A stretch of 64,000 nt of DNA from the NCBI GenBank assembly GCA_018340375.1, contig JAFFJZ010000003.1, forward strand, positions 4,898,001 to 4,962,000. The letters are read 5' to 3'. The notes beneath the pieces were generated by a model, which searched no databases, had not been told where the DNA came from, and saw only the letters and a list, made by a program, of their open reading frames with translations. The stretch's first letter is position 1; each line of letters starts with the position of its first letter. The stretch comes from Gonatopus flavifemur. Lineage: Eukaryota > Arthropoda > Insecta > Hymenoptera > Dryinidae. The position numbers and the translations under genes are program-made. Shown piece after piece: positions 49,950 through 59,284 of this stretch.

Positions 49950-50024
49950 CCACATAGCATAAATATCCCAGTAATATCTCTAGAATATTCTGAAGATATT
50001 ACTGAGACATTTGCGCTATGTGGG
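49950..50024. repeat. 75-bp near-perfect hairpin
   Basis: CCACATAGCATAAATATCCC then AGTAATATCT pairs with AGATATTACT then GAGACATTTGCGCTATGTGG, with a loop of about 14 nt. It is the size of a microRNA precursor but also of a miniature foldback element. Confidence 0.8.
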
Positions 50025-50119
50025 ATAATTTGAATGAAGCTCGCTTCGCTCCCTCAGTTACAATCGAGGGATCTTGATCCTGAAATCCTGATGTAGTCTT
50101 CTGTGATCCTATCCTGTCA

Positions 50120-50285
50120 TAGGGCAGCAAAAAATCTCAACTTTTCCCATAAAATTTATTTGCTATTCTTTCATGTAATACTGAAAATTTTGATAATCCA
50201 GTGAAAAATTTGCTGTTTTAGTTCAAAGTGTTGCTCCCTCAGCAATCCAGTCAGCTGTGGCATCAAATTTTTCGCTAGGTTAGTA
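50120..50285. mobile_element. foldback relic, TACTGGATTGCTGAG family, reverse copy
   Basis: GCTCCCTCAGCAATCCAGTC with CAGCTGTGGC is the inverse of the element near 45885-45960 and of the fragment near 38325. TTGCTGTTTTAGTTCAAAGT corresponds to the TTAACTAAAGCAGCAA arm. Confidence 0.55.
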
Positions 50286-50568
50286 ATTATAACCAGATAT
50301 TGCGATAGATCATTATACGATTCTTGTAGCAGGAATTCCACATATTCAATAATTTACTAAAAGTTTATACGAACTTTGGAAAGATTGAAGAATCAATTAT
50401 ATCTACTTAGCATCTGTTGTAAATATTAAGCACACACTCAACGTCCAAACGTCCATTGGAATCGAATGTTTTCAACTTCGGTTACCTATCTAGTATTCAT
50501 GAAACTGGGGAAGAACTGAACCAAAGTTGATAGAGGCAAGCTCATGATTCTTCAGCTGGATAAGCGAC

Positions 50569-50732
50569 TACCCTGATAAAAATACTCTAGTTATCGACGA
50601 ATTCGTAAAACATACGATAACGAAAAACTAGAGACTTGTAAGCGCCTCATAAGTATTGGATGAGTTGGCTAGTTTTTCGCTAGCGCAAGCGATAAAAACT
50701 CCTGAATGTATAAACCACATTCTCCCAGGGTA
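50569..50732. mobile_element. 164-bp element with TACCCTG/CAGGGTA ends
   Basis: Exact 7-bp inverted ends TACCCTG and CAGGGTA bound the unit. The interior holds AACTAGAGACTTGTAAGCGC and GGCTAGTTTTTCGCTAGCGC, words shared with the element at 7231-7402. There is no frame. Confidence 0.65.
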
Positions 50733-51133
50733 GATCTCGCCAACGTAGAACTTTATAGAATTTGAATGTATGTATATTCAATGGAATGATCAATAAGAAT
50801 GAAAGAAAATTCCCGATGTCGCCACTTTCATACTTTGCAACTGTTCGTACATCGTTTGAATCTTTGTAGAAAATTGAAAATTATGCTCTCAACGTTTCAG
50901 AAGAGCAGGAACAGGGATAATGATTCTTCAGCAGTAATCATTCGCACTATTATTTGCGTAAATTATTGTGATTTTGAAAGTTTGTAACAAAACACCTGCG
51001 ATTAAAGTCGCAACTTTCATAGTTTCATGTTTTAATGCCTACAAGAGAGGATACGTAAAAGAGTTAGAAACTTGTTTGCTGTGGTAGCGAAGTTTTAATC
51101 AAGTTTTTCAAGATAGTTTTTTAAGAAGTAGTT

Positions 51134-51300
51134 CCCACACAGCATTTCAGTTCTAAAAGATATCTCGAGCCAAATTTAAGAGGTCTTATGCAACATGAAA
51201 AGATATCTTCAAGAGATCTAAAACAGTCCTTACTTCTAAAAGATTTCTAGAAGATATAATCTCGGAAGAAAAGTTTTGGATCTTTTAAGATATCTTCTCT
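51134..51300. mobile_element. foldback element, GATATCTTTTCATGTTGCA family, copy 2 (truncated)
   Basis: It begins CCCACACAGCATTTCAG, the inverse of the GTGCTGTGTGGG end of copy 1, then TCTTATGCAACATGAAAAGA and GATCTAAAACAGTCCTTACT. The second arm is missing past about 51300, where different sequence (AATGTCCGACAGATCCTGAC) begins. Confidence 0.7.
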
Positions 51301-51425
51301 ATTAAAAATGTCCGACAGATCCTGACAGATTCTGGTCCAGATTTCTGTCTGGTTCCGTCGGGAATCATCATGCCTGGGACAAAAACCGACCAAATCCTGA
51401 CAGAAAATGTATTTCCCGACTGTAT
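51301..51425. repeat. GTCCGACAGATCCTGACAG-type repeat block
   Basis: ATCCTGACAGA occurs twice (about 51317 and 51395) with partial inverses CTGTCTGG and CCCGAC. It abuts the truncated copy 2 element, which suggests an insertion junction near 51300. Confidence 0.4.
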
Positions 51426-51879
51426 CAAAAATACAATCATTTTTCAATCGTTATAATATCTTTTTTACTAGCTAATCTATCTTCATGTCAGTACATTTCT
51501 TATTAATAATGAATAATCACTAACACCGATTATACTGTTATAAAAAATTTCTCTTCGAAAACATCGAAGAAACATTCATGAAAAAATTTCAAAAGCAAAA
51601 CAATGTATTTTTACATGAGCAGGGAAATTGCTATACCAAGAACAACAAATTTCTCTCATAAAATAACTGTAGGGAATATTTTTTATACAATTAATTCCCG
51701 GAGCATATACGATAATCTATCAAATTTCCTGTTCCCCCTGAACTCAAGAAGAAAATTCGTCTTATGAACGAATGATTTCCCTGGCAACGAAATTCGTTGA
51801 AAACCATGCCTCGCGTTCCTTCCCGGTCTTGCGAGGATAGGTCTTGTGAGATCGAGAAAATAAAAAAAAAAGGCAGAAA

Positions 51880-52200
51880 ATAAAATGAAAATGAAAATAA
51901 AAAAGAAAAAGAACGAAAAAGAGGCGAGAGAGCCGCTGCAGAGGCCATTAAACTGTCTACGAACAAGGAGAGAGACGAGAAAGATTCTTACAACGTCGAT
52001 GTCTACCTACACTTTTGAACCTCCACGCTCTTATTCTTCTTGTTCCTCTCCTTCGTCCTGTGCGCTTTGCTCCCAAGGATCATCGTATTCTTTTTTTTCC
52101 CGTACCCTTCCGATCGCTGCCCAGCACTGGCGCGGGACGCAGGGGACTCGCAACCTGTGCGCTGCACTCACGTATTTGCTCTATAAATCTAAATCAATGT
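51880..52200. other. GC-richer block 1.4 kb upstream of mir-100
   Basis: An A/G-rich stretch (51850-51935) passes into a GC-rich block (CCCAGCACTGGCGCGGGACG at about 52119). Two overlapping 108-codon + frames lack features. Its position just 5' of mir-100 makes it a candidate non-coding exon or enhancer of the let-7 complex. Confidence 0.35.
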
Positions 52201-52829
52201 TATTTCGCTGATTCACTGTGTTTTCATCCTCTTTATAAATCCTCAACTTATTTATCGTATATCCTCGTCGATTCCGAATCTTGTGATTCATTGAAATATA
52301 TATATATTCTTCATTTTTTAACTTGTAGAGAAAAATTATGAGGGTTGAATTTTCTAATTTAAACTGTTGATCAGAAATTAATAATGCGGGTTCAATTTTT
52401 CAAAATCAAATATCGTAACAACTTGAACTTTGAATTCCTCTCAGAGTAATAATGCGTGTAGAAAAAATTGGTATCGCGCTCTCTAAAACTGAATCAGTGG
52501 AATATTTGGCAGTTTTTTACACAAACTTTCTTTGCAAATTATCGTAAAAAAGTTTGATGATTTTACGGAGATTTTCGAAACTTTCCAAATTTCAGGAAAT
52601 TCGTATTTTGTAGAAGTTTGAATCGTTTATTGAAACGAAACGAAAATTCAAACTCGCAGAATCTAATGAATTATTGTTATTAATCTCCTCCAATTGACTT
52701 TTTAGAACTGAAGATGTCGTTAGAAGAATATTGCTGCAAAATTTTGGGCCCTCAACAGCAGAGTATTTTGTTATTACCAATCTGTTTCAATAAACGATCC
52801 AAACAATGAAGTTCAGCAACATGAAATTC
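52201..52829. other. no gene seen
   Basis: AT-rich, chance frames only. Confidence 0.5.
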
Positions 52830-53056
52830 CCAGATAACACACAGAGAATTCTTCTTCAAGAGCAGGAATAGAACTCTTCAAGAATTCTTTTCGAACTAAT
52901 GAATTCATATAGAGCTCTGGAGGAGTTCAATCTGTCGGACATGAACAAGCTCTTTGAGAATATCAGAAGTATCGTTTGAGTACTCTCAAAGAACTTGTTA
53001 ATGTTCGACAGATTGAACTCCTCCAGAGCTCTACATGAATTCATTAGTTCGAAAAT
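52830..53056. mobile_element. CCAGATAACACAC foldback family, copy 1
   Basis: The left end is CCAGATAACACACAGAGAAT. Arms of about 72 bp (52888-52960 and 52984-53055) pair almost perfectly: for example CTTTTCGAACTAATGAATTC, AGAGCTCTGGAGGAGTTCAA and CTCTTTGAGA against their inverses. The right outer end is missing, so this copy is truncated. It lies about 490 bp upstream of the mir-100 hairpin. Confidence 0.85.
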
Positions 53057-53540
53057 GACAATCCTTGTCAATTTCATTGATTATACAGTTAAATAAAATA
53101 TAGCGAAGCTAATCACATATCCAGTTGTTTTTCCGAGTATATTAGAATCGATATAAAACAAGTGCACTCATGCGGCAATAATTTTCATGATATATCGCCA
53201 AGTTGCTCGAAGAAGAGTGGAATTTCGAAACACAAGTTTCTTTGGATTTGATATACGGCAATATAACAGGATGAATTCTTTTGTGTTTCAGACGAACCTG
53301 ACAAAAAAGTACCAAGTCGTCGTAACTCTGGAGGAATCCTCATCTCTCTCCGGCTGCGAGATGAAATAATTGACGTATTTGAACAAATCCTCGTAAGAAA
53401 TCTTCTTCAATGAAGAAGCAGCACGACAACCCATCAACGACGACAACCGCAACGATATAACACGACAACGAAGACCCTACGCAACGACGATGGCAAATGA
53501 AGAACAACGCGACGTCGCTTAAACGTCTGTACATACTTGA
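53057..53540. other. 5' flank of mir-100
   Basis: The 53400-53520 part is richer in GC, with repeated CGACGACAAC/CACGACAACG words. It contains no supported exon. Confidence 0.4.
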
Positions 53541-53620
53541 TGACACTAACCCGTAGATCCGAACTTGTGGGCTTTTTTATATGCATACCGCAAGCTCCTA
53601 TCTACCGGTACATGTAGTCA
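53541..53620 (+). ncRNA. mir-100: mir-100 microRNA precursor hairpin
   Basis: The 5p arm at 53548-53569 starts AACCCGTAGATCCGAACTTG and continues TG, the canonical miR-100 mature sequence over 22 nt. The opposing arm at 53591-53610 (CAAGCTCCTATCTACCGGTA) pairs back across a loop of about 21 nt: CTTG pairs with CAAG, GTAGAT with the ATCTAC block, and outer TGAC with GTCA. It is the first member of the let-7 complex, on the same strand as let-7 and mir-125 downstream. In insects these microRNAs are cut from a shared primary transcript and act post-transcriptionally through Argonaute. Drosophila let-7-complex transcription rises with ecdysone at metamorphosis. The mature sequence and star arm are seen; co-transcription with let-7, 4.5 kb away, is inferred. 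miR-10 is excluded because it has ACCCTGTAGATC at this position. Confidence 0.97.
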
Positions 53621-53735
53621 GGCCGGCGTTAAAAGTCCTCGAAGGAGAGATATGATATATGTATATATCAATTCCTCCCGTTCGGCCCTCTTTTTTTCAC
53701 ATTGTAATTTGTATAATAATCTTCTCCTGCACCCT

Positions 53736-53787
53736 ATCATCATCATCGTCATCATCATCATCATCATCATAATCATCGTCGTCGTGA
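53736..53787. repeat. ATC/CGT trinucleotide microsatellite
   Basis: An interrupted (ATC)n run ending in GTCGTCGTG, about 115 bp downstream of the mir-100 hairpin. A 150-codon + frame (53565-54017) spans both it and the mir-100 3p arm, so that frame is not coding. Confidence 0.85.
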
Positions 53788-56649
53788 TCTTCCTTTCTTT
53801 CTTTCCACATCGTTTTCTTTTTGGTTTTACTTCTCTTCTTCTTCATCCTCTTTTTCTTCCTCCTCGCCTTTTCCTTTTCCCAAATCCATTTGAAATGCTT
53901 TGGATTATCATCGTATGCAGACTTCCCGTCGTCGAATTAGAGAATCGAAGGAAAGAGAGCGAGAGAGAGAGAATGAAAGATATTTCTTTTGAACTCGAAT
54001 GTGGTGAGAAAATATAACGAGATATCGAATGTTATCGCTTGAGTGTGAATAGGCGCAAAATAATAGGTATTTATCATTAGATTCGTAGTGATTAATCATT
54101 ATTAACGATAAAGTTTTTATTGGTCAGTGCTATAAAATGTTACAGATGATTGAATATTGATCGAAATTGTGTAATTTTCTCATCCGCTGATTAATTCTTT
54201 CAAATCTTTTTCTATAAAATTATTCCACTCCCGAGAAATTTAATACTGCATAGAATTGTGGATAAATGGAAATGAGAAATGTTTATATATTTTCTGAAAA
54301 ATAATTAGAGAATTTCTCGAAGGCCCTCTGGAGCAAATCCAAAGCTCTTTGCAGTGGGCGCAACAGATGCAGTAACAATAAATTATTACCAAATTACAAT
54401 GTTGGCTCTCTACCTCCGAGCTACATTTCATTCTTTCGAAAGCACATAAAGAATTTACATTGCACACTTTGAATGCGTTGCGCATTCTAAAATGCTGAAA
54501 TATTTCAAGAATGATTCGTATCTCAACGGGAGAAAGCTTACTTCGTACTCGATGAGTCTCGAATTCGATACTGCCTGAAGAATTCTTCTTTCATTGTTCC
54601 AAATTTTAGCTAGATCAGATTTCCAGGTGGGATGGGAGGCGTATAGAATTTCTAAATGAAGGTTTTGCTTAGAAATCCTATCCAGATTTCTTCGGTAAAG
54701 AAGAATTGATACATTTTAAAACGGTACGATTGTTCTTCCAAATCTTCCTTTAAAGCATTTAGACGTAATATCTTAACTAGTACCATCTTTTTTAAAAAGA
54801 ATTTCAAAATTTATTCCTGCATTTACGAAGATTTTTTATATTTTCTTCCATTCAAAGCCGTTAATCGATCGTTGTCTATAAAAATAAACAGTCAAGATAA
54901 CATTCTTAGCGAGTTTCTAATAGACATTTCAAACCGAATATCCTCATTTCCAGCTGCATAGCAGACATTGAAGACTCACCTTATAAATTTTGATACAAAT
55001 TCAACAAGTTTATGAATTTTCAAGATGATAGAAAGAGAGATTGAATAATGCGCGATGAAGTGATTACATTTGAAGAGTCTGTGAGCTTTGCATCCAACAA
55101 ATCTTCACATGATATCGTCATTTTATAATTAAATTCAAATACTCCACATTTCACTTACTCATTTAAAATTCCCTCCAACTTCTTTCAAGCATAAATAATA
55201 TCAAAGAGAACATTAATTGAAGTCGAAAGTGGTATAATATTTCAATTTGAAGTCATGCCAACTACATTTCCAATGTGTCTTTCAATTCGTTTTGGAAATC
55301 ATATACGAGACAAATGAATCTGATTTACATTAAACAAATAATTTACAATAGGCAGGAGAAAATAGAGTTCTTTCAGTTGCTACTCACATTCCATATAAAA
55401 AGTAAAAAATTGACAATTCTGTTAGCGAAACCCGAAATTTACATTACATATAATTTTGAAAATTTGTTTACCCGGGAAACTGTGCTGTCACAGCGATGAA
55501 TCATTGCTATTATAATGTCATTGATACCTATTCCATTGAGAAACATTGTTGATAATTTATTTAGTTGATAGCATTCATTCTCCGCGCATAAACTAATCTT
55601 TGTTACGAAATCATCAGCTTCCGTCTGTACAATTTATAGCACTGATCAAGTTCAATGGATAATTATATGAAAATGCTATTTATATTTGTACCAGAAGGTG
55701 GGTCGAATTCCTTGATTTTGAATGACAAATAATTATGTTAATCGACATGTTCAATGATCAGTGATTTAGATATTCAGTGTGATGATATTGGATTCATAAA
55801 ATACAGATCGAACTTTTAGTGATATTTTATCAAAATATCATGTTCACAAAATTCTATCCCGAGATGATACATCTTTTTTTTTAATTAACAATTTTTGTCT
55901 CTCTGCTCTCCAGCTAAAAATTGCAGGATGGACAGACTTAGGTTTCTGCCAAACGAAAATTCGAGTGGGCCTTGGCGAAAATCTAAGCAAATTTAGGAAT
56001 CCCATTCATCTGGATAACTGGGAAAAACTTGTGTGTTTTGTTCGAAAATTCACTCAAAGGTATAACAGATACCCAGATCATCATTGAACAACTAATTTTC
56101 CTCTTGAAAATCAGTTTTCAATGTCCTTTTGAACACTACACTCTGAATTTCGAACTTTGGGGTGTTTTAGTTACTCGAATAGGAGAATTCTTTTAATTGT
56201 ATATGATTTATATAGAAATTATAGATAAATCGTATCTAAATATATATGAATTATATGTAATTTGAAGAATTTTTCCCCTTGGGAAACTAAAATATGGAGA
56301 CATCTACGCGGAGGAACCGAAGAAAACAAACGGATTTTGGACAAATATTTTGAAAAGTGGCCATAACGTGAGTCAAAGGTGGATGTTCCATCGCATCCAC
56401 GTAGACCTCTTCCAAAGGAAGACGGAGACAAAGCTGCGTAAAATGTCAGAAGAATTTCATCAAAAAAATTTGTTTGAAAAAATCTTTCCAGATGAAGTAC
56501 AATTGGACAGCTTTGATAGAGCTTTTACGAGTATTCATGGAAAAAGAGACTATACGTTGGAACTTCATTAGAGTTCTGGCGGAGTACCAAATTCGTTAGC
56601 TGCATTTTTAGATTTGATATTATTATTTTATATTGAAATCTATATACTA
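53788..56649. other. spacer between mir-100 and the inserted element
   Basis: AT-rich with a (GA)n run near 53953-53973. No other microRNA-like hairpin or exon was recognised; probably within the primary let-7 transcript. Confidence 0.4.
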
Positions 56650-56891
56650 CCCTGATAACACACGAAGAATTCTTTTTCAATAACTCTTTTCGAACTAATG
56701 AATTCATGAAGAGCTCTGGAGGAGTTCAATGTTTGGGACATTAACGAGTTCTTTGAGATTACTAAAACAATAGTTTCAGCATTCCCAAACATTGAACTCC
56801 TCCAAACACTCTATGAATTCATTAGTTCGAAAAGAGTTCTTGAAGAATTCTATTCTTGTTTTTGAAAAAGAATTCTTCGTGTGTTATCTGG
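56650..56891. mobile_element. CCAGATAACACAC foldback family, copy 2 (full length)
   Basis: Both ends are present: CCTGATAACACACGAAGAAT at the left and ATTCTTCGTGTGTTATCTGG at the right. The arms continue through CTCTTTTCGAACTAATGAAT and GAGTTCAATGTTTGGGACAT and their inverses to a loop of about 30 nt. The unit has no coding frame. It sits between mir-100 and let-7. Confidence 0.88.
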
Positions 56892-58051
56892 ATCCTAAAA
56901 TGACAAGACAAACATTGAAATTTAAGGCTACAACTACTTTTGAACATTAAGAATGCATAAATTATAAATTTTTAGGTTTCGAAAAAGATAATCGTTGGAT
57001 TTTTGAGTTTGTCTGATTAAAAACGTCAAAAAAAGACGCATAAAAGTTGCGTATCCATGGTCGACCCACCTTCATTTATGTTATGAATAATGTGATTATA
57101 TTTTTGTCATAAGTCATAAAATTACATTTTTATTGTGATAATTCAAGCTTGGTATAAAAATTACGACATACTTGAAGTTTTTCTTAACAGTACTTAACAG
57201 AGCTTTTAGATCTCTATGAGGTATCTCAAATTTGAATTATTTGATCGACAAATGAAGTCTATTGAATCTTATCAGTCTTATCAGTCGAATATTGTATTGG
57301 ATTTTATTAATTTATATGACTCAATAAACTTTTGCTTATTCAATATGTCTTGAATGAGGAAAAAAATAATATATTATTGTGATCAGAAATAAATCAAACG
57401 ATATCTAAAGGTTTTGTAACAGCTGTGGTCAAAAGAATTCATTAAATCTCCAAAAATCTCATAGAATCTTGTATAGTGTTCTAGTCAAAGCCAGTTTGGA
57501 ACATTTCAATGAACTTTGATTACATTTAATAGACATTTTCAATGAACACCCCGCTAAATATTATCAAAACTCATTAAAAATTCTATTCAAGGACATTATT
57601 GCAAAAATGTTATGAATCTGTGATCGATAATTCCGGGTTCGATTCTAGGTGGAGAAAAACAAACCTTTCTTTGATTTCTTTTTAAAAATAGTCGAAGAAT
57701 TTTGAATATTTGTACACTTATACTCGAGACAAAAAAGTTACGAATATAAAACAGTGGAATAGATTTCTTAGAAAATATTCTGTAAAAACTTTGGATATAA
57801 TATATTTATTGATCAAATTTTGAACTGATGAATATTGAGAATCTTATGCGGATTGAAAAGTTTTCTACCGAGGTGAAATAAATTTTTCATTTACAAATTA
57901 AAAAGTGCGTGTGAAAGTGTCATCGCCGTTATAATGCGATTGAATATAAAAAATATTGTATTATGCCAAGCTTGTACTTGATAATCATAAAAATGTAAAT
58001 TTCGCCCAACAGTATTATCATAGACTACTTGGGAAAATGATTTAACACAGT
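56892..58051. other. 5' flank of let-7; tRNA B-box-like fragment
   Basis: CCGGGTTCGATTCTAGG at 57633-57649 matches a pol III B box, but no A box or cloverleaf precedes it clearly. It is probably a SINE or tRNA relic. The rest is AT-rich. Confidence 0.4.
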
Positions 58052-58156
58052 CAGCGGCGACGCCTGGGTGAGGTAGTAGGTTGTATAGTAGGGAATGGAA
58101 ATTCGCCAAATACGAAGTCCACTGTACAACTTGCTAACTTTCCCGGTCGTCGGCGC
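58052..58156 (+). ncRNA. let-7: let-7 microRNA precursor hairpin
   Basis: The 5p arm at 58069-58089 carries the canonical 21-nt let-7 mature sequence, beginning TGAGGTAGTAGGTTGTATAG. The star arm at 58122-58144 (starts CTGTACAACTTGCTAACTTT) pairs back across a loop of about 32 nt. The stem extends below the duplex through GCGACGCCTGGG and CCCGGTCGTCGGCGCC, giving an unusually GC-rich base in AT-rich surroundings. let-7 is a heterochronic regulator that controls late developmental and adult transitions by repressing mRNAs bearing seed matches. It lies 519 bp upstream of mir-125 (mature start to mature start) on the same strand, the arrangement expected in the insect let-7 complex. Identity is certain from sequence; expression and timing are family knowledge. 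Confidence 0.99.
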
Positions 58157-58572
58157 CCCAACGTCCAGGAAATCATCAGAAAGGGACACCATTATCATCT
58201 TCATTTACATCCAAGAAGCAATTCATCTCATCAATAATATCGTCTTCGTTACCTCACATACGTTCGTTTTGTTTGCATGATTCAACAAATATATAAGTTG
58301 CATGGAATAGAATGTTATAAATATTATGATATTTATTTATATAAATAAGTGATTAGAAGAAAATGTAACTATAGTGAGTAACTTAAAGTGTATAACAAGA
58401 GAAAAAAAGTGATTTATCTTGACAATCGATACTTCTTGAAATTAGAATATTCAAAAGAGTTTTCAAGAAATCTGTACGATGCGTGAAGAATTATTGTTAT
58501 TCGTGTTGAGTGAGTGGTACAAAAAAAAGACCTTAGAGAAAGGGCAATGGCGGGCGGGCTGATTATCAAGCC

Positions 58573-58665
58573 TGCCGCGTCGCCGGTTCCCTGAGACCCT
58601 AACTTGTGACGTCGCGTCCGATATCTCACAGGCTAGATTCTCTGGTATTGGCGATGAGTGCTGCC
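58573..58665 (+). ncRNA. mir-125: mir-125 (lin-4 family) microRNA precursor hairpin
   Basis: The 5p arm at 58588-58609 is the canonical 22-nt miR-125 mature sequence, beginning TCCCTGAGACCCTAACTTGT. The 3p arm at about 58628-58649 (ACAGGCTAGATTCTCTGGTA) pairs back, with outer CGCCGG against the GGCG block closing the stem. A C in the 3p arm faces an A of the mature strand, so there is one internal mismatch in the upper duplex. miR-125 is the lin-4 homologue and works with let-7 in temporal cell-fate control. It is the last member of the cluster. The next gene, Ets97D, is convergent, with its stop codon about 620 bp further on. Confidence 0.98.
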
Positions 58666-59284
58666 TTTTGTCGATCAAAAGTCAGTCCTAACATCAGAAT
58701 TTATACAAGAAAATCATCTATAAGCGCCCCGGCGATTGCGAATTCTACAGATCTTCGGCCAGAATAACGAAAGAACAAACATAAAACACACATCCCCTGA
58801 CGTGAGAGCGCACGAAAGATTGAGAGTGGAATTAATTGATTGGCCCGCAGCAGCAGCCCTTTTCTGTATAACACTCTATTAATGAAATAAAATGTAACAA
58901 GTGTTATTAAAAGTGCTATTATTATAAAAAAAAATATTTCTTTCAGGTTTGTAATGTACTGTAATATACATATCACTCGGTAGTCCTTTTCATAGATACT
59001 AAGAATCTTTTTTGTACAGAAAATAAAACAAATGATCGCTAATGTAGGGATGAATTTGAAAAATAAATGTTCAATGCACAATAAAAATTTATTAAAACAT
59101 GTAAACGTTTTAAACAATTTTCATAACTCTTTTTATAATTCGCAAAAAGCCATAAATTTAACAAATTCTTATAATTTATATTCTCTTCTTTCATGTGGAA
59201 TAAAATTATTTACAGGGATGAGTAATTACAATGTTTGTAAAAGATGTGGTTCGATTGGATAAATGACGATGATTATGAATTTTA
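58666..59284. other. spacer between mir-125 and the Ets97D stop codon
   Basis: It must hold the 3' end of the let-7 complex transcript (+) and the Ets97D 3' UTR (-). The 138-codon minus-strand frame at 58701-59117 has no recognisable domain and is probably chance. AATAAA occurs on + at 58886 and 59022 and on - at 59093. Confidence 0.5.
59088..59093 (-). promoter_or_regulatory. candidate poly(A) signal for Ets97D
   Basis: The minus strand reads AATAAA about 190 bp past the Ets97D stop codon. In AT-rich DNA this hexamer is common by chance, so it is only a candidate 3' end. A 3' UTR ending just beyond it would stop about 400 bp short of mir-125. Confidence 0.3.

Larger units (their letters stand above)
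53541..58665 (+). other. let-7 complex (mir-100, let-7, mir-125), likely one primary transcript
   Basis: Three hairpins on one strand in the conserved order mir-100, let-7, mir-125 define the let-7 complex. Spacing between mature starts is 4521 bp from mir-100 to let-7 and 519 bp from let-7 to mir-125. The first interval holds a full-length foldback element, an ATC microsatellite and AT-rich DNA, but no exon. Candidate AATAAA signals for a shared transcript lie at 58886-58891 and 59022-59027. That a single pri-miRNA covers all three is inferred from what is known in Drosophila and other insects; its 5' end is not identifiable here. Confidence 0.85.

Noticed and set aside
53565..54017. 150-codon + frame overlapping mir-100
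   Set aside because: It runs through the mir-100 3p arm and an ATC microsatellite, so the open frame is an artefact of repeats.
57633..57649. GGTTCGATTCTAGG as evidence of a tRNA gene
   Set aside because: A good B box alone; no A box, acceptor stem or anticodon arm can be built around it.
58701..59117. 138-codon minus-strand hydrophobic frame between mir-125 and Ets97D
   Set aside because: Phe/Ile/Leu-rich text expected from AT-rich DNA, lying where the Ets97D 3' UTR should be; no recognisable family.
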